From positions 1-45,029 of the forward strand of contig RXIW01000023.1 of assembly GCA_003989065.1 (NCBI GenBank): a DNA stretch of 45,029 nt. The letters are read 5' to 3'. The position numbers and the translations under genes were made by a program. The notes beneath the pieces were generated by a model. That model was not told the origin of the DNA, made no database searches, and worked only from the letters and a program-made list of their open reading frames with translations. This document shows, one piece after another, positions 16,239 to 24,901 of this stretch (the stretch's first letter is position 1; each line of letters begins with the position of its first letter). This stretch comes from Candidatus Competibacteraceae bacterium. GTDB lineage: Bacteria; Pseudomonadota; Gammaproteobacteria; Competibacterales; Competibacteraceae.

Positions 16239-17555
16239 ATGTTTCCCATGTTCCGCCTACTTTCGCCCATCATCCTACTCATCCTGGGGCTGGTCGGTTG
16301 TGATTCCAACCCCGACCGGATCGTGACCGTGGAATTCTGGGCCATGGGACAGGAAGGCGAACGAGTGCGGATGCTGCTGCCCGAATTCGAGCGTCGCCAT
16401 CCCGGCATCCGGGTGCGGGTCCAGCAGCTGCCATGGAGCGCCGCCCACGAAAAGCTGCTGACCGCTTATGTCGGTCGCACCATGCCGGACATCTTCCAAC
16501 TCGGCAACACCTGGATTCCCGAATTCGTGGCCCTGCGCGCCATCGCACCGCTGGACGAACGGTTGCGCACTGGATCAAACCTAGCATTGCACGACTATTT
16601 CCCCGGCATTCTCGCGACCAACCGACTCAACGGGCATACCTACGCCTTGCCCTGGTATGTAGACACCCGGCTGTTCTTCTATCGCAGCGATCTACTGGCT
16701 GCCGCCGGCTTCTCCACGCCGCCGACCGGCTGGGATGGCTGGCGGCAAGCCATGACGCGACTCAAGGGCCTGGCAGGCCCGGATCGTTACGCCATCTTAC
16801 TCCCGATCAACGAATGGCAGTTACCGGTGATTCTGGCTCTGCAGTGCGGTGCGCCGCTGCTGCGCGATCAGGATCGCTATGGCGATTTTCGCGACCCACG
16901 CTTCCGCGCAGCGTTCGCATTCTATCTCGGCCTGTTCGAAAGCGACTTGGCTCCGCCGGTCAGCAATGCCCAGATGGCCAATCTCTATCAGGAGTTCGCC
17001 AACGGCAGTTTCGCGCTCTACGTGACCGGACCCTGGAATATCGGTGAATTCGGGCGACGACTGCCTGCGGCGATACAGCCGGACTGGAACACCGCGCCGT
17101 TACCCGGTTTTGGCGATGCTCCGCCCTGCCCAGGACAAGATCCGGAGAATGGCGCGATCGGGGTATCGTTGGCTGGCGGCGCCAGTCTGGCGCTGGCCCG
17201 GACCTCGCCCCGGCAGGAGGCGGCCTGGCTGCTGCTGGAGTTTCTGGCCGAGCCGGCGCAACAAGCCCACTTCTATCAGCTCACCGGCGACCTGCCGGCC
17301 CGACAAACAGCCTGGAATGATCCAGCCCTGGCCGGCAATCGCCATGCCCAAGCGTTCCGCCAGCAATTGCAGTATGTGCAGGCGACGCCGCCGATTCCAG
17401 AATGGGAGCGCATCGCCCACCGCATCGCTTATTACGCCGAGCTGGCCATTCGCAAGCAGATGAGCGTAGATGAAGCGCTGACGGCGTTGGATCGGGACGT
17501 AGACCAGATTTTGGCCAAACGCCGCTGGCTACTCGAGCGCGGGCTGATCCCATGA
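16239..17555 (+). CDS. Sugar ABC transporter substrate-binding lipoprotein
   Basis: A 438-residue extracytoplasmic solute-binding protein of family 1 (MalE/UgpB type). The N-terminus is a lipoprotein signal ending in the lipobox LVGC, so it is anchored at the outer face of the inner membrane. Then come TVEFWAMGQEGERVRML and the usual family phrase PDIFQLGNTWIPEF; GSFALYVTGPWNIGEF lies in the C-lobe. I chose ATG 16239 because it gives a compact lipoprotein signal; the frame is open from 16116 and ATG 16185 is an alternative. It overlaps the first permease gene by 4 bases. Substrate is probably a sugar or glycerol phosphate but cannot be told. Confidence 0.85.
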   Translation: MFPMFRLLSPIILLILGLVGCDSNPDRIVTVEFWAMGQEGERVRMLLPEFERRHPGIRVRVQQLPWSAAHEKLLTAYVGRTMPDIFQLGNTWIPEFVALRAIAPLDERLRTGSNLALHDYFPGILATNRLNGHTYALPWYVDTRLFFYRSDLLAAAGFSTPPTGWDGWRQAMTRLKGLAGPDRYAILLPINEWQLPVILALQCGAPLLRDQDRYGDFRDPRFRAAFAFYLGLFESDLAPPVSNAQMANLYQEFANGSFALYVTGPWNIGEFGRRLPAAIQPDWNTAPLPGFGDAPPCPGQDPENGAIGVSLAGGASLALARTSPRQEAAWLLLEFLAEPAQQAHFYQLTGDLPARQTAWNDPALAGNRHAQAFRQQLQYVQATPPIPEWERIAHRIAYYAELAIRKQMSVDEALTALDRDVDQILAKRRWLLERGLIP

Positions 17556-18442
17556 TCGGTCCCGAACGTCACGCCGCCTTGAGCGGCTGGGCCTTCCTGG
17601 CCCCGGCGCTGCTACTGATCGCGGTGTTCTTCTTTCTGCCGGTCATGGCGGCTCTGGCGCTGAGCTTCACCGACTTCGACATCTATGCCCTGGGCGATCT
17701 CCAGCGGCTGCGATTCATCGGCTTCGACAACTACCTGCAACTGTTGCAAAGCCCACTGTTCTGGATCGCGTTAGGCAACACCGCCTACTTCGTGGTGGTC
17801 GGTGGTCCCTTGTCGGTAGCGATCTCGCTCGGTGCGGCGCTACTGGTCAATTCTCGCCTGACCCACGGCTCTGCCTGGTTCCGCACTGCGCTGTTCCTGC
17901 CCGTGGTGACGACGCTGGTGGCGGTAGCCGTAGTCTGGCGCTATCTCTACCATCCGCGCTACGGCTTGCTGAACTACGGCTTGAGTCTATTCGGGGTAGA
18001 GCCGATCGACTGGTTGGGCGACCCGAACTGGGCGATGCCGGCCATCATCCTGATGGCGGTGTGGAAAAATTTTGGCTTCAACATGATCATCTTCATCGCC
18101 GGCTTGCAGAACATTCCACCCCCCTTGTACGAGGCGGCACGGATCGATGGCGCCAACGCCTGGCAACAATTCCGCTACATCACCCTGCCCCTGTTGGGAC
18201 CGACCTTCCTGTTCGTGGCCCTGATGACCATGATCGGCTATTTCCAGGTGTTCGCCGAACCCTATGTGATGACGCAAGGTGGGCCGGCCAACCGCACGAT
18301 GAGCGTAGTGCTGCTGATGTACGAAGAAGGTTTTCGTTGGTGGAACATGGGTTATGCCTCAGCGGCGGCCTTCGTGCTGTTCGCGCTGATCCTGGCGGCG
18401 ACCATGCTGCAACTGCAACTACGGCGGCGGGGGTCGTCATGA
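17552..18442 (+). CDS. Sugar ABC transporter permease (MalF/UgpA type)
   Basis: A 296-residue inner-membrane permease with six predicted membrane spans. The first follows the ERHAALSGWAFLAPALLLIA start, a common opening in this family. The EAA loop that contacts the ATPase is visible as YEAARIDGANAWQQF. The start codon overlaps the stop of the binding-protein gene (ATGA), as does its own stop with the next permease start, showing tight translational coupling. No ATPase gene accompanies the set, so a shared MsmX/UgpC-like ATPase elsewhere is needed. Confidence 0.9.
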   Translation: MIGPERHAALSGWAFLAPALLLIAVFFFLPVMAALALSFTDFDIYALGDLQRLRFIGFDNYLQLLQSPLFWIALGNTAYFVVVGGPLSVAISLGAALLVNSRLTHGSAWFRTALFLPVVTTLVAVAVVWRYLYHPRYGLLNYGLSLFGVEPIDWLGDPNWAMPAIILMAVWKNFGFNMIIFIAGLQNIPPPLYEAARIDGANAWQQFRYITLPLLGPTFLFVALMTMIGYFQVFAEPYVMTQGGPANRTMSVVLLMYEEGFRWWNMGYASAAAFVLFALILAATMLQLQLRRRGSS

Positions 18443-19272
18443 GCCGCCGATCCTACTCCTGGCTCCCAGCGCTGCTGGTGCATGGCCTGCTGGCAGCCGG
18501 CGCAATGCTGGCGCTGGCGCCGCTGGCGTGGATGCTGGCCGCTTCACTGATGCCGCCAGGCGAGGCCAACAGCTATCCGCCGCGCCTGTGGCCCAGCGCC
18601 ATCACCTTCGAGCACTACACAGCGCTGTTCACCCGACTGGATCTCGCCCGTTACCTATTCAACAGTACTCTGCTGGCCATCGCCGTAACCGTCATTTCCC
18701 TGCTGATCAATTCGATGGCCGGCTATGCCTTCGCCAAATTTCGCTTTCGAGGACGCGATCGGCTGTTTCAGGGCCTGCTGGCGGCGCTGGTGATCCCCGC
18801 TCAGGTGACGATGCTACCGCTGTTCCTGCTGCTCAAGCAGTTCGGACTGATCAACACTTATGGCGGCGTCATCATCCCCGGCATGGCCAGCATCTTCGGC
18901 ATTTTCCTGATTCGCCAATATCTGCTCGCCATTCCCGACAGCCTGCTGGATGCAGCGCGTATGGATGGCGCCGGAGAATTCCGTATCTATTGGTCGTTGA
19001 TCGTGCCGCTGTGCCGACCCATCTTGGTGACCCTGGCCATCTTCACCTTCCTGGGGGTCTGGAACGATTTCATGTGGCCGCTGATCGTGCTGACCGACAG
19101 TTCGATGTATACCCTACCGGTCGCGCTGGCCAACCTGTCGGGGGAACATGTGCAGGATACGGAGCTGATGATGGCCGGTTCGGTGTTGACCGTCCTGCCG
19201 GTCATGCTGCTATTCGTGATCCTACAGAAGTACTACATCGCTGGGATCATGCTGGGAGGCATGAAAGGATAG
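18439..19272 (+). CDS. Sugar ABC transporter permease (MalG/UgpE type)
   Basis: A 277-residue inner-membrane permease, partner of the preceding one. It has six hydrophobic segments and the EAA loop LLDAARMDGAGEFRIYW. The phrase FVILQKYYIAGIMLGGMKG at the end is a classic MalG/UgpE C-terminus. ATG 18439 overlaps the preceding stop codon (ATGA); an open frame reaches back to 18061 but lies inside the first permease gene. The last 51 bases overlap the 3' end of the convergent pgaD gene. Confidence 0.9.
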   Translation: MSRRSYSWLPALLVHGLLAAGAMLALAPLAWMLAASLMPPGEANSYPPRLWPSAITFEHYTALFTRLDLARYLFNSTLLAIAVTVISLLINSMAGYAFAKFRFRGRDRLFQGLLAALVIPAQVTMLPLFLLLKQFGLINTYGGVIIPGMASIFGIFLIRQYLLAIPDSLLDAARMDGAGEFRIYWSLIVPLCRPILVTLAIFTFLGVWNDFMWPLIVLTDSSMYTLPVALANLSGEHVQDTELMMAGSVLTVLPVMLLFVILQKYYIAGIMLGGMKG

Positions 19273-19830
19273 CTTGCCATTCGCCTGAACGGTTCCTTCG
19301 TTCAAGTTTTGCAATGGCTCAGATTCAAGATCTTCCTTGGATTGGAGCAGGGGACAAAACCAATCGGGCGGTACCCTATCTGCCTTCACCGGATAACCGC
19401 GCTCATCGTGATGAACAATGAGGCGCTGCGCCGTTTGCCACTGTCGCAAATCGCTGGGATCGAGCTGGTAGTATACAGCCAGCGCCTCCATACCGATATC
19501 GGGCCTTCTTTTACGGCGTTCACGATTATGGAATCGCAACCATTGCACCAAAGCCCAAATGATCAATGTTCCGCCAAGCAATGCTGCTATCAGAATGTAA
19601 TATTCACCAGTGACCAAAGCTTGCCTGTAAGATTGCAGGACAATGATTTCCTGATAGCCGATATAGATTCCCAGCATCCATGCGATTAAAGTGGCGAGCG
19701 GCAACCACAAATAAAACCAAAGTCCCCAAAAAATCAATGTCACCAATTTCCATACGATGCGCTTAGAGGTGGACTGTAATGATGGGCTATCTATAATGAA
19801 CGCTAATGCGTGTGTATTTGTCATTGTCAA
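19222..19830 (-). CDS. pgaD: PgaD, poly-GlcNAc synthase accessory subunit
   Basis: A 202-residue membrane protein. Two hydrophobic hairpin segments (about 28-58 and 75-98) are followed by a basic stretch (FHNRERRKRRP) and a soluble C-terminal region. This is the layout of PgaD, the small partner of the PgaC glycosyltransferase that binds cyclic di-GMP jointly with it. It begins 15 bases after the pgaC stop and is clearly its operon partner. It is longer than E. coli PgaD (137 residues) owing to the C-terminal tail of about 60 residues, whose end overlaps the permease gene on the other strand. Confidence 0.8.
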   Translation of the reverse strand: MTMTNTHALAFIIDSPSLQSTSKRIVWKLVTLIFWGLWFYLWLPLATLIAWMLGIYIGYQEIIVLQSYRQALVTGEYYILIAALLGGTLIIWALVQWLRFHNRERRKRRPDIGMEALAVYYQLDPSDLRQWQTAQRLIVHHDERGYPVKADRVPPDWFCPLLQSKEDLESEPLQNLNEGTVQANGKLSFHASQHDPSDVVLL

Positions 19831-19844
19831 AACGACTGATCTTA

Positions 19845-21221
19845 TTATTTTTCGTTCGGGGTTCTTAGGCCACGATCAGGACTGACCCAAACTGCGCGCT
19901 TCCCATGACCGCGCAACAAAACCTTTGGCACCGAAACGACGGTGCTCATCATATTGAGCATCCAATAGGCCAAAGGATACCAGACCATCCAGAAGTAGTA
20001 TCTGAACAGGCTATGATCATATTGGCGATCGAGATAAAGACTGATAAGAATCTGCAGTAAACAAGTAGTGCCAAGCATGACGCCATGCCAGTGTGGCAGA
20101 ATAGAACCTACCTTGATAGACGCTGGCAGATTGATAAATAAACCAATCGACCAAAGCAAAATAACCGATGCCATCAGATAAGCCCAAAGCAGGCTGCTGA
20201 AATATTCCAGAAAGATCGGCCACATTCTCCGCTTGCGCCATTCCGTCAGTATCCAGACATTCTTGAGCATAACCTGAACGCCGCCCATGGCCCAGCGAAG
20301 CCGTTGTTTCCAAAGTCCATGTAGCGTCTCAGGCATCAGAATCCAGCAAAGCGCCCGCGGTTCGAAACGAACGTCCCAATGCCGTAGCTGCAACTTCCAG
20401 CTGATGTCGATATCCTCCGTCAACATGTCTGGACTCCAGTAATTGACATCGTGTAGAGCCGTTCGGCGAAACATGGCTACTACACCGGAAACAGTGAACA
20501 GGCGCCCGTAAGTGCGTTGAGCACGCTTGATCAAACCCACGATCGAGGAAAATTCACCAACCTGAATACGGCCAAGCAAGGTGGAGCGTGTCCGGATGCG
20601 GGGATTGCCGGTGACCGCAGCGACTCGGGGTCCCATTTGGAAATGGCGCAACAACCACGGTATTGCATCATGATCCAGTAATGCATCTCCATCGATTCCA
20701 ATCAGATATTCGCTTCTGGCAAATAGTGCTGCGGTATTCAAACCAATAGCCTTACCCTGGTTTTTCGCATGATGGATCACCTTGAGTTTCGGGTAAGTTA
20801 TAGATAGATGGTTTAGAATATCTCCTGTGCGATCCTTGCTACCATCATTAATGGCAATCACCTCATAATTGGGGTAATTCATGCCCATCAGGTGAGTAAT
20901 GACTTCCTTGACATTATCTTCTTCATTGTAACAAGGAACCAGAATACTGATCGATGGATAATCTTTTAATTCCGGCTGCTCTTTTATCTTCAGATCATGT
21001 TTTTCATAGTGAAAGTAGTAGTAGAGTGCCCCAATCATCCAGACGTAAGACATAAAGAATGGATAATAAAAAACATAACCTAGAAGGATTTGACTAATAG
21101 AGAGCTGCTTGAAAACAGTTGATATATCGCTAAGAAATACCGCTAAGATCGCTTGAATATACTCAAACAAATCGAAGAAATTGTCGTTGAAAACCACAAA
21201 ATGTGGCGATATAGGATTCAT
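19845..21221 (-). CDS. pgaC: PgaC, poly-beta-1,6-N-acetylglucosamine synthase
   Basis: A 458-residue processive family 2 glycosyltransferase of the inner membrane that polymerises UDP-GlcNAc into PNAG. Membrane spans lie near 45-70 and in the C-terminal third. The catalytic domain shows ISILVPCYNEE (92-101), the nucleotide aspartate in INDGSKD (D126), DGD (177-179), the catalytic TED (268-270) and QRLRW (306-310), which binds the growing polymer. Length is close to E. coli PgaC (441). It is co-transcribed with pgaD, and divergent from pgaAB across a 315-base AT-rich region. Confidence 0.95.
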   Translation of the reverse strand: MNPISPHFVVFNDNFFDLFEYIQAILAVFLSDISTVFKQLSISQILLGYVFYYPFFMSYVWMIGALYYYFHYEKHDLKIKEQPELKDYPSISILVPCYNEEDNVKEVITHLMGMNYPNYEVIAINDGSKDRTGDILNHLSITYPKLKVIHHAKNQGKAIGLNTAALFARSEYLIGIDGDALLDHDAIPWLLRHFQMGPRVAAVTGNPRIRTRSTLLGRIQVGEFSSIVGLIKRAQRTYGRLFTVSGVVAMFRRTALHDVNYWSPDMLTEDIDISWKLQLRHWDVRFEPRALCWILMPETLHGLWKQRLRWAMGGVQVMLKNVWILTEWRKRRMWPIFLEYFSSLLWAYLMASVILLWSIGLFINLPASIKVGSILPHWHGVMLGTTCLLQILISLYLDRQYDHSLFRYYFWMVWYPLAYWMLNMMSTVVSVPKVLLRGHGKRAVWVSPDRGLRTPNEK

Positions 21222-21536
21222 ACTTTAGTCGTGGATTTTTGATATTCTGCCACAATCATCGTAATCAATAGATAGCGTCATCCAGACTGAAATATAGCGA
21301 AGATCAAACGATTTAGTAATCTAAATCGTGTAGAGTTATTGGCCCATTAAATGCATTTATAATGCCATTATTTAAATAATCACTAAATAGTATGCTGTAC
21401 ACGATAAATTAAAATAATTAACAAAAAAATTACAGATTATTACGCCAATAATCACAAAATAATTACTAATGTTCTTATTAATGGACAATTCATAGAGTGG
21501 TGACCCTCAAGACCATGAATTACATAAATAAAAACC
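21222..21536. promoter_or_regulatory. Divergent AT-rich regulatory region of the pga locus
   Basis: The only space for promoters of both pgaCD (leftward) and pgaAB (rightward). It is strikingly AT-rich against its surroundings. It contains dyads that could be operators: AAATGCATTT (21349-21358) and GATTATT-5-AATAATC (21435-21453). A 10-codon upstream frame (21515-21547) overlaps the pgaA start in another frame and could affect its translation. I cannot assign -35/-10 boxes with confidence. Confidence 0.55.
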
Positions 21537-24500
21537 ATGTGTTATAAAAAAATACCAGTTATCTTTCTGGCGCTGGCGCTGGGAGCCATTCCCTGTCCCT
21601 CATCAGCACAAGAAACCGATACCGAGCAAAATTACCGCGCCGCGCTGGAAACTGCCCGCGCCGGCCAGCCGCAAGAAGCGTTGCCGACTCTACGCGCATT
21701 GGCCGAGCAACACCCCGACAAAATCAATTATCTATATGATCTAATTACCGTATTAAGTTGGGCAGGCCAACACCAGGAAGCCGTGCAACGCGCCGAAAAG
21801 CTGGAGCTGTCCAACACACCTTCCTATGTACTCGACAATCTGGCTAAATCCGCACGCAGCAGCGGTCACTATCCGCTTGCTGAAAAGCTCTATCGCACTT
21901 TGCTTGGTCGAGACGCTAAAAACTGGCAGGCGTATGTAGGTTTAGCGTTCACTCTTGCCGATAGCCAGCGCATAGAAGAATCAATCGCACTATTAAATGA
22001 CATAAAAGACAGATTTACTGCCATAGATCAAGATGGACAACAACCACTAAAAATGGTGCAAGAATATGTCGCTCAGCGACACTTACAGCAAATCGAAGCG
22101 CAATATAGGGCCATATTGGACCGAGCCCGCGCCGGTCACCCCCGTGACGCCTTACCCTACCTGCGCCAACAACTCCAACAGCACCCAGAGGAAACCCGTT
22201 ATCGTTACGATCTGATCACGGTTCTCGATTGGGCGAGCCAAGACCAGGAAGCCATCCGGCTTGGCGGTAGCCTCGATCGGCAAACTACGCCGTCCTATGT
22301 GCTGTTGAGCGTGGCCAAGGCCGCGCGCAATACTCGCGACTACGCCTTGGCCATTGCGCTATACCAAGCCATCCTGCATCGCGAACCGAACAATCGGCAG
22401 GCCCAGGCGGGATGGGCGCTCGCTCTGAGCGACAACCAGCAACCAGACCAGGCCCTGCGCTGGCTGAATATCTGGCTGAAAACAATCCCAGCCGCACAAA
22501 GCGCCCACCGGAAACCCTTATTAGAGGCGCGACGCTACGCTGCGATCCGACAGGAAAAGCAACAAGCCGAAGCGCGCTATCAGGCCAGTCTCGCCCAAGC
22601 CCGTGCCGGTGATCCCCAGGGCGCGTTACCGACACTGCGGGAACTGGTCAAACGCTATCCGGAGGACATGCGCTACCGCTACGACTTGAGCACTGTCCTG
22701 GCTTGGGCGGGTCAAGATCGGGAAGCTCTCCAAGTAGGCGGTCGATTCGATCGTCGACAGACACCCGTTTATGTCCTGACGACACTGGCCAAATCGGCGC
22801 GGAACGTCGGTAACGACACCTTGGCCACTGAGCTTTACCGATCGGTCCTGCGCCGCGATCCCGGCAACTGGCAGATTCGCGTCGAGTTGGCGAAATGGCT
22901 GGCGGATCAACGGCAAGCCGATGCGGCGCTGCAACTCCTCCACGCCCAGTTGCGTGCCAACCCCAGCAGCCCTACCCCAGAGCGAACGGCTCTACTGCAC
23001 GCGCAAGCCTATGTATTCGAACGCCAGACAGACTTCCTGCAAGCCGCTGCCACATATCAGGAAATTCTTCAGCTCGATCCCACGGACCGCACGGCTCAAC
23101 GCCAACTCGTCCTGCTCACGGACCGGATCGGCGCTCCACAATTGGCGCTAGCGTTGGCCGCACGCTACCCAGAAGCGCTGAACGCGCAGGAACTCAACGC
23201 TATCAAGCACCATAGCACTGCCCTGCAGATTCGCTGGGGAGAGGTATGGAATGATATCGAGACGGGGCCTGCTCGATTCGCCGATACCGATCGCGCACTC
23301 ACCGACAGCTCCGAACTGCAGCGCTCCTTGCGCCAGACAGACCAGCAAGGAACGCCCGCCATGAACCATGCCATTTTCGACGAGATGGTAGCGCTGCGTG
23401 ATCGAATCCGGATGCAGGAGGTAATCGCTCGCTATGAAACGCTGACAGCGCATCACGTCGACATTCCCCCCTACGCCTTGGCAGCGGCAGCAGACGCTTA
23501 TCTGTACGAACGCCAACCGGAACGCGCCCGCCAGCTGTATCGAGAAGCCCTCGCACAACAGTCTCCCAACGCTCAAAACCCCGAATGGCAACGCGGACTG
23601 TTTTACGCCGAGGTGGAAAGCGAAGATTTCGACAGCGCGCAGGGCTTGATCGACAAAGTCACCCAGCCGGGCGACAAACTCTGGGTCGATTCACGCTTGG
23701 CATTCGAGCGTTGGGATGAAGCGGAACAGTGGGCAGCTGGCGTGTTGGCGAAAGCGCCCGCCAATTTTTACGCTCGCTCCAAGCAAGCGTCCGTGCAGGC
23801 AGCGCGTGGTCAACGCCGCGCCGCCCATCGAACATACGGTCAGATGCTGGCCGATTTTCCGGATTCCCTGACCGCCCGTATCGGCCATGCGGAAACCCAG
23901 CTGGCGCTGGCGCGCTATCCGGAGGCCGAGCGTGAAATCGCCGATCTGGTTGCCGATTACCCAGAAAACCGTGCAGTGCAACGGACAGCTTCCGAATGGC
24001 GCGAACAAAATAGCTGGCTATTCAGTCTGGACAGTGTCGTAGGCGGCAGCAACGATATATCTGCCGTCTTCGGCAACCGCGACCTGTATGCACAAAGTTT
24101 TCTCTATTCCCCACCGATCGATTATTACTATCGTGGTTATGTGCGTCTCTTCGATTCGGAGGCCCGTTTCCAGGACAACCAAAAAGCAACGCGTAGCCGC
24201 TTCGGGATCGGTCTCGAAAAACGTACAACCGATTGGGAATGGGTAGCAGAACTCAATGGCAATCTTGATAGCAACGGTGATCTAGGAGCAAATTTAGCAC
24301 TGGTTTACAAACCGAATGACTTTTGGAGTTTTAAAGGCGCCTATCAATCCAATACCGATGATATTCCTCTGAAAGCAGTCTTGAACGATATCCAAGCCCA
24401 GTTATACCTGATCAATGCTACTTATTCTCCCAATGAAGCGCGACAACTGCGCTTCACTTTCGGATACGAACCCTTCGATGATGACAATAACAGGTTTTTC

Positions 24501-24890
24501 ATCAACAATAGCTGGCTTGAACGCCTGAAGAATGCGCCCCACTATAAATTGGATGCTTACTTCAATCTTTATGCATCGCAAAATAGCGCAAGCAATGTGC
24601 CCTATTTCAATCCTGAACAGGATGCTTCGTTTGACGTCACACTGGTCAACGAGTGGATTTCGTGGCGTGAATACGAATCCTCATTCAAACAACGACTGGT
24701 GTTGACCCTGGGTGATTATTGGCAGAAAAACTATGGTAACGGTGAAATTTATGGCATGCGTTATGAGCAGGAATGGGAGCGCGCCCGCGATATCGATGTG
24801 CGCTATGGACTGGGATGGCTGGATCGCCCCTACGATGGTGCGCCGGAAAATCGATTTTATCTTTATCTGACGCTCAGTAAGCGTTTTTAA
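21537..24890 (+). CDS. pgaA: PgaA, outer-membrane PNAG export porin with triplicated TPR module
   Basis: A 1117-residue protein. A signal peptide (MCYKKIPVIFLALALGAI) is followed by a periplasmic TPR superhelix and a C-terminal beta-barrel (about 820-1117) ending in YLYLTLSKRF, an outer-membrane barrel terminus. It exports PNAG after PgaB trims it. E. coli PgaA has 807 residues; the excess comes from an N-terminal module repeated three times in line, with tyrosines at 33, 190 and 348 marking the same position (157-158 residue period). Each copy contains ARAG.P..ALP.LR, then YDL.TVL.WA, then LY..L. The ATG has only a weak ribosome binding site. It is followed after 11 bases by pgaB. Confidence 0.9.
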   Translation: MCYKKIPVIFLALALGAIPCPSSAQETDTEQNYRAALETARAGQPQEALPTLRALAEQHPDKINYLYDLITVLSWAGQHQEAVQRAEKLELSNTPSYVLDNLAKSARSSGHYPLAEKLYRTLLGRDAKNWQAYVGLAFTLADSQRIEESIALLNDIKDRFTAIDQDGQQPLKMVQEYVAQRHLQQIEAQYRAILDRARAGHPRDALPYLRQQLQQHPEETRYRYDLITVLDWASQDQEAIRLGGSLDRQTTPSYVLLSVAKAARNTRDYALAIALYQAILHREPNNRQAQAGWALALSDNQQPDQALRWLNIWLKTIPAAQSAHRKPLLEARRYAAIRQEKQQAEARYQASLAQARAGDPQGALPTLRELVKRYPEDMRYRYDLSTVLAWAGQDREALQVGGRFDRRQTPVYVLTTLAKSARNVGNDTLATELYRSVLRRDPGNWQIRVELAKWLADQRQADAALQLLHAQLRANPSSPTPERTALLHAQAYVFERQTDFLQAAATYQEILQLDPTDRTAQRQLVLLTDRIGAPQLALALAARYPEALNAQELNAIKHHSTALQIRWGEVWNDIETGPARFADTDRALTDSSELQRSLRQTDQQGTPAMNHAIFDEMVALRDRIRMQEVIARYETLTAHHVDIPPYALAAAADAYLYERQPERARQLYREALAQQSPNAQNPEWQRGLFYAEVESEDFDSAQGLIDKVTQPGDKLWVDSRLAFERWDEAEQWAAGVLAKAPANFYARSKQASVQAARGQRRAAHRTYGQMLADFPDSLTARIGHAETQLALARYPEAEREIADLVADYPENRAVQRTASEWREQNSWLFSLDSVVGGSNDISAVFGNRDLYAQSFLYSPPIDYYYRGYVRLFDSEARFQDNQKATRSRFGIGLEKRTTDWEWVAELNGNLDSNGDLGANLALVYKPNDFWSFKGAYQSNTDDIPLKAVLNDIQAQLYLINATYSPNEARQLRFTFGYEPFDDDNNRFFINNSWLERLKNAPHYKLDAYFNLYASQNSASNVPYFNPEQDASFDVTLVNEWISWREYESSFKQRLVLTLGDYWQKNYGNGEIYGMRYEQEWERARDIDVRYGLGWLDRPYDGAPENRFYLYLTLSKRF

Positions 24891-24901
24891 GGAATAGAAC
24901 C

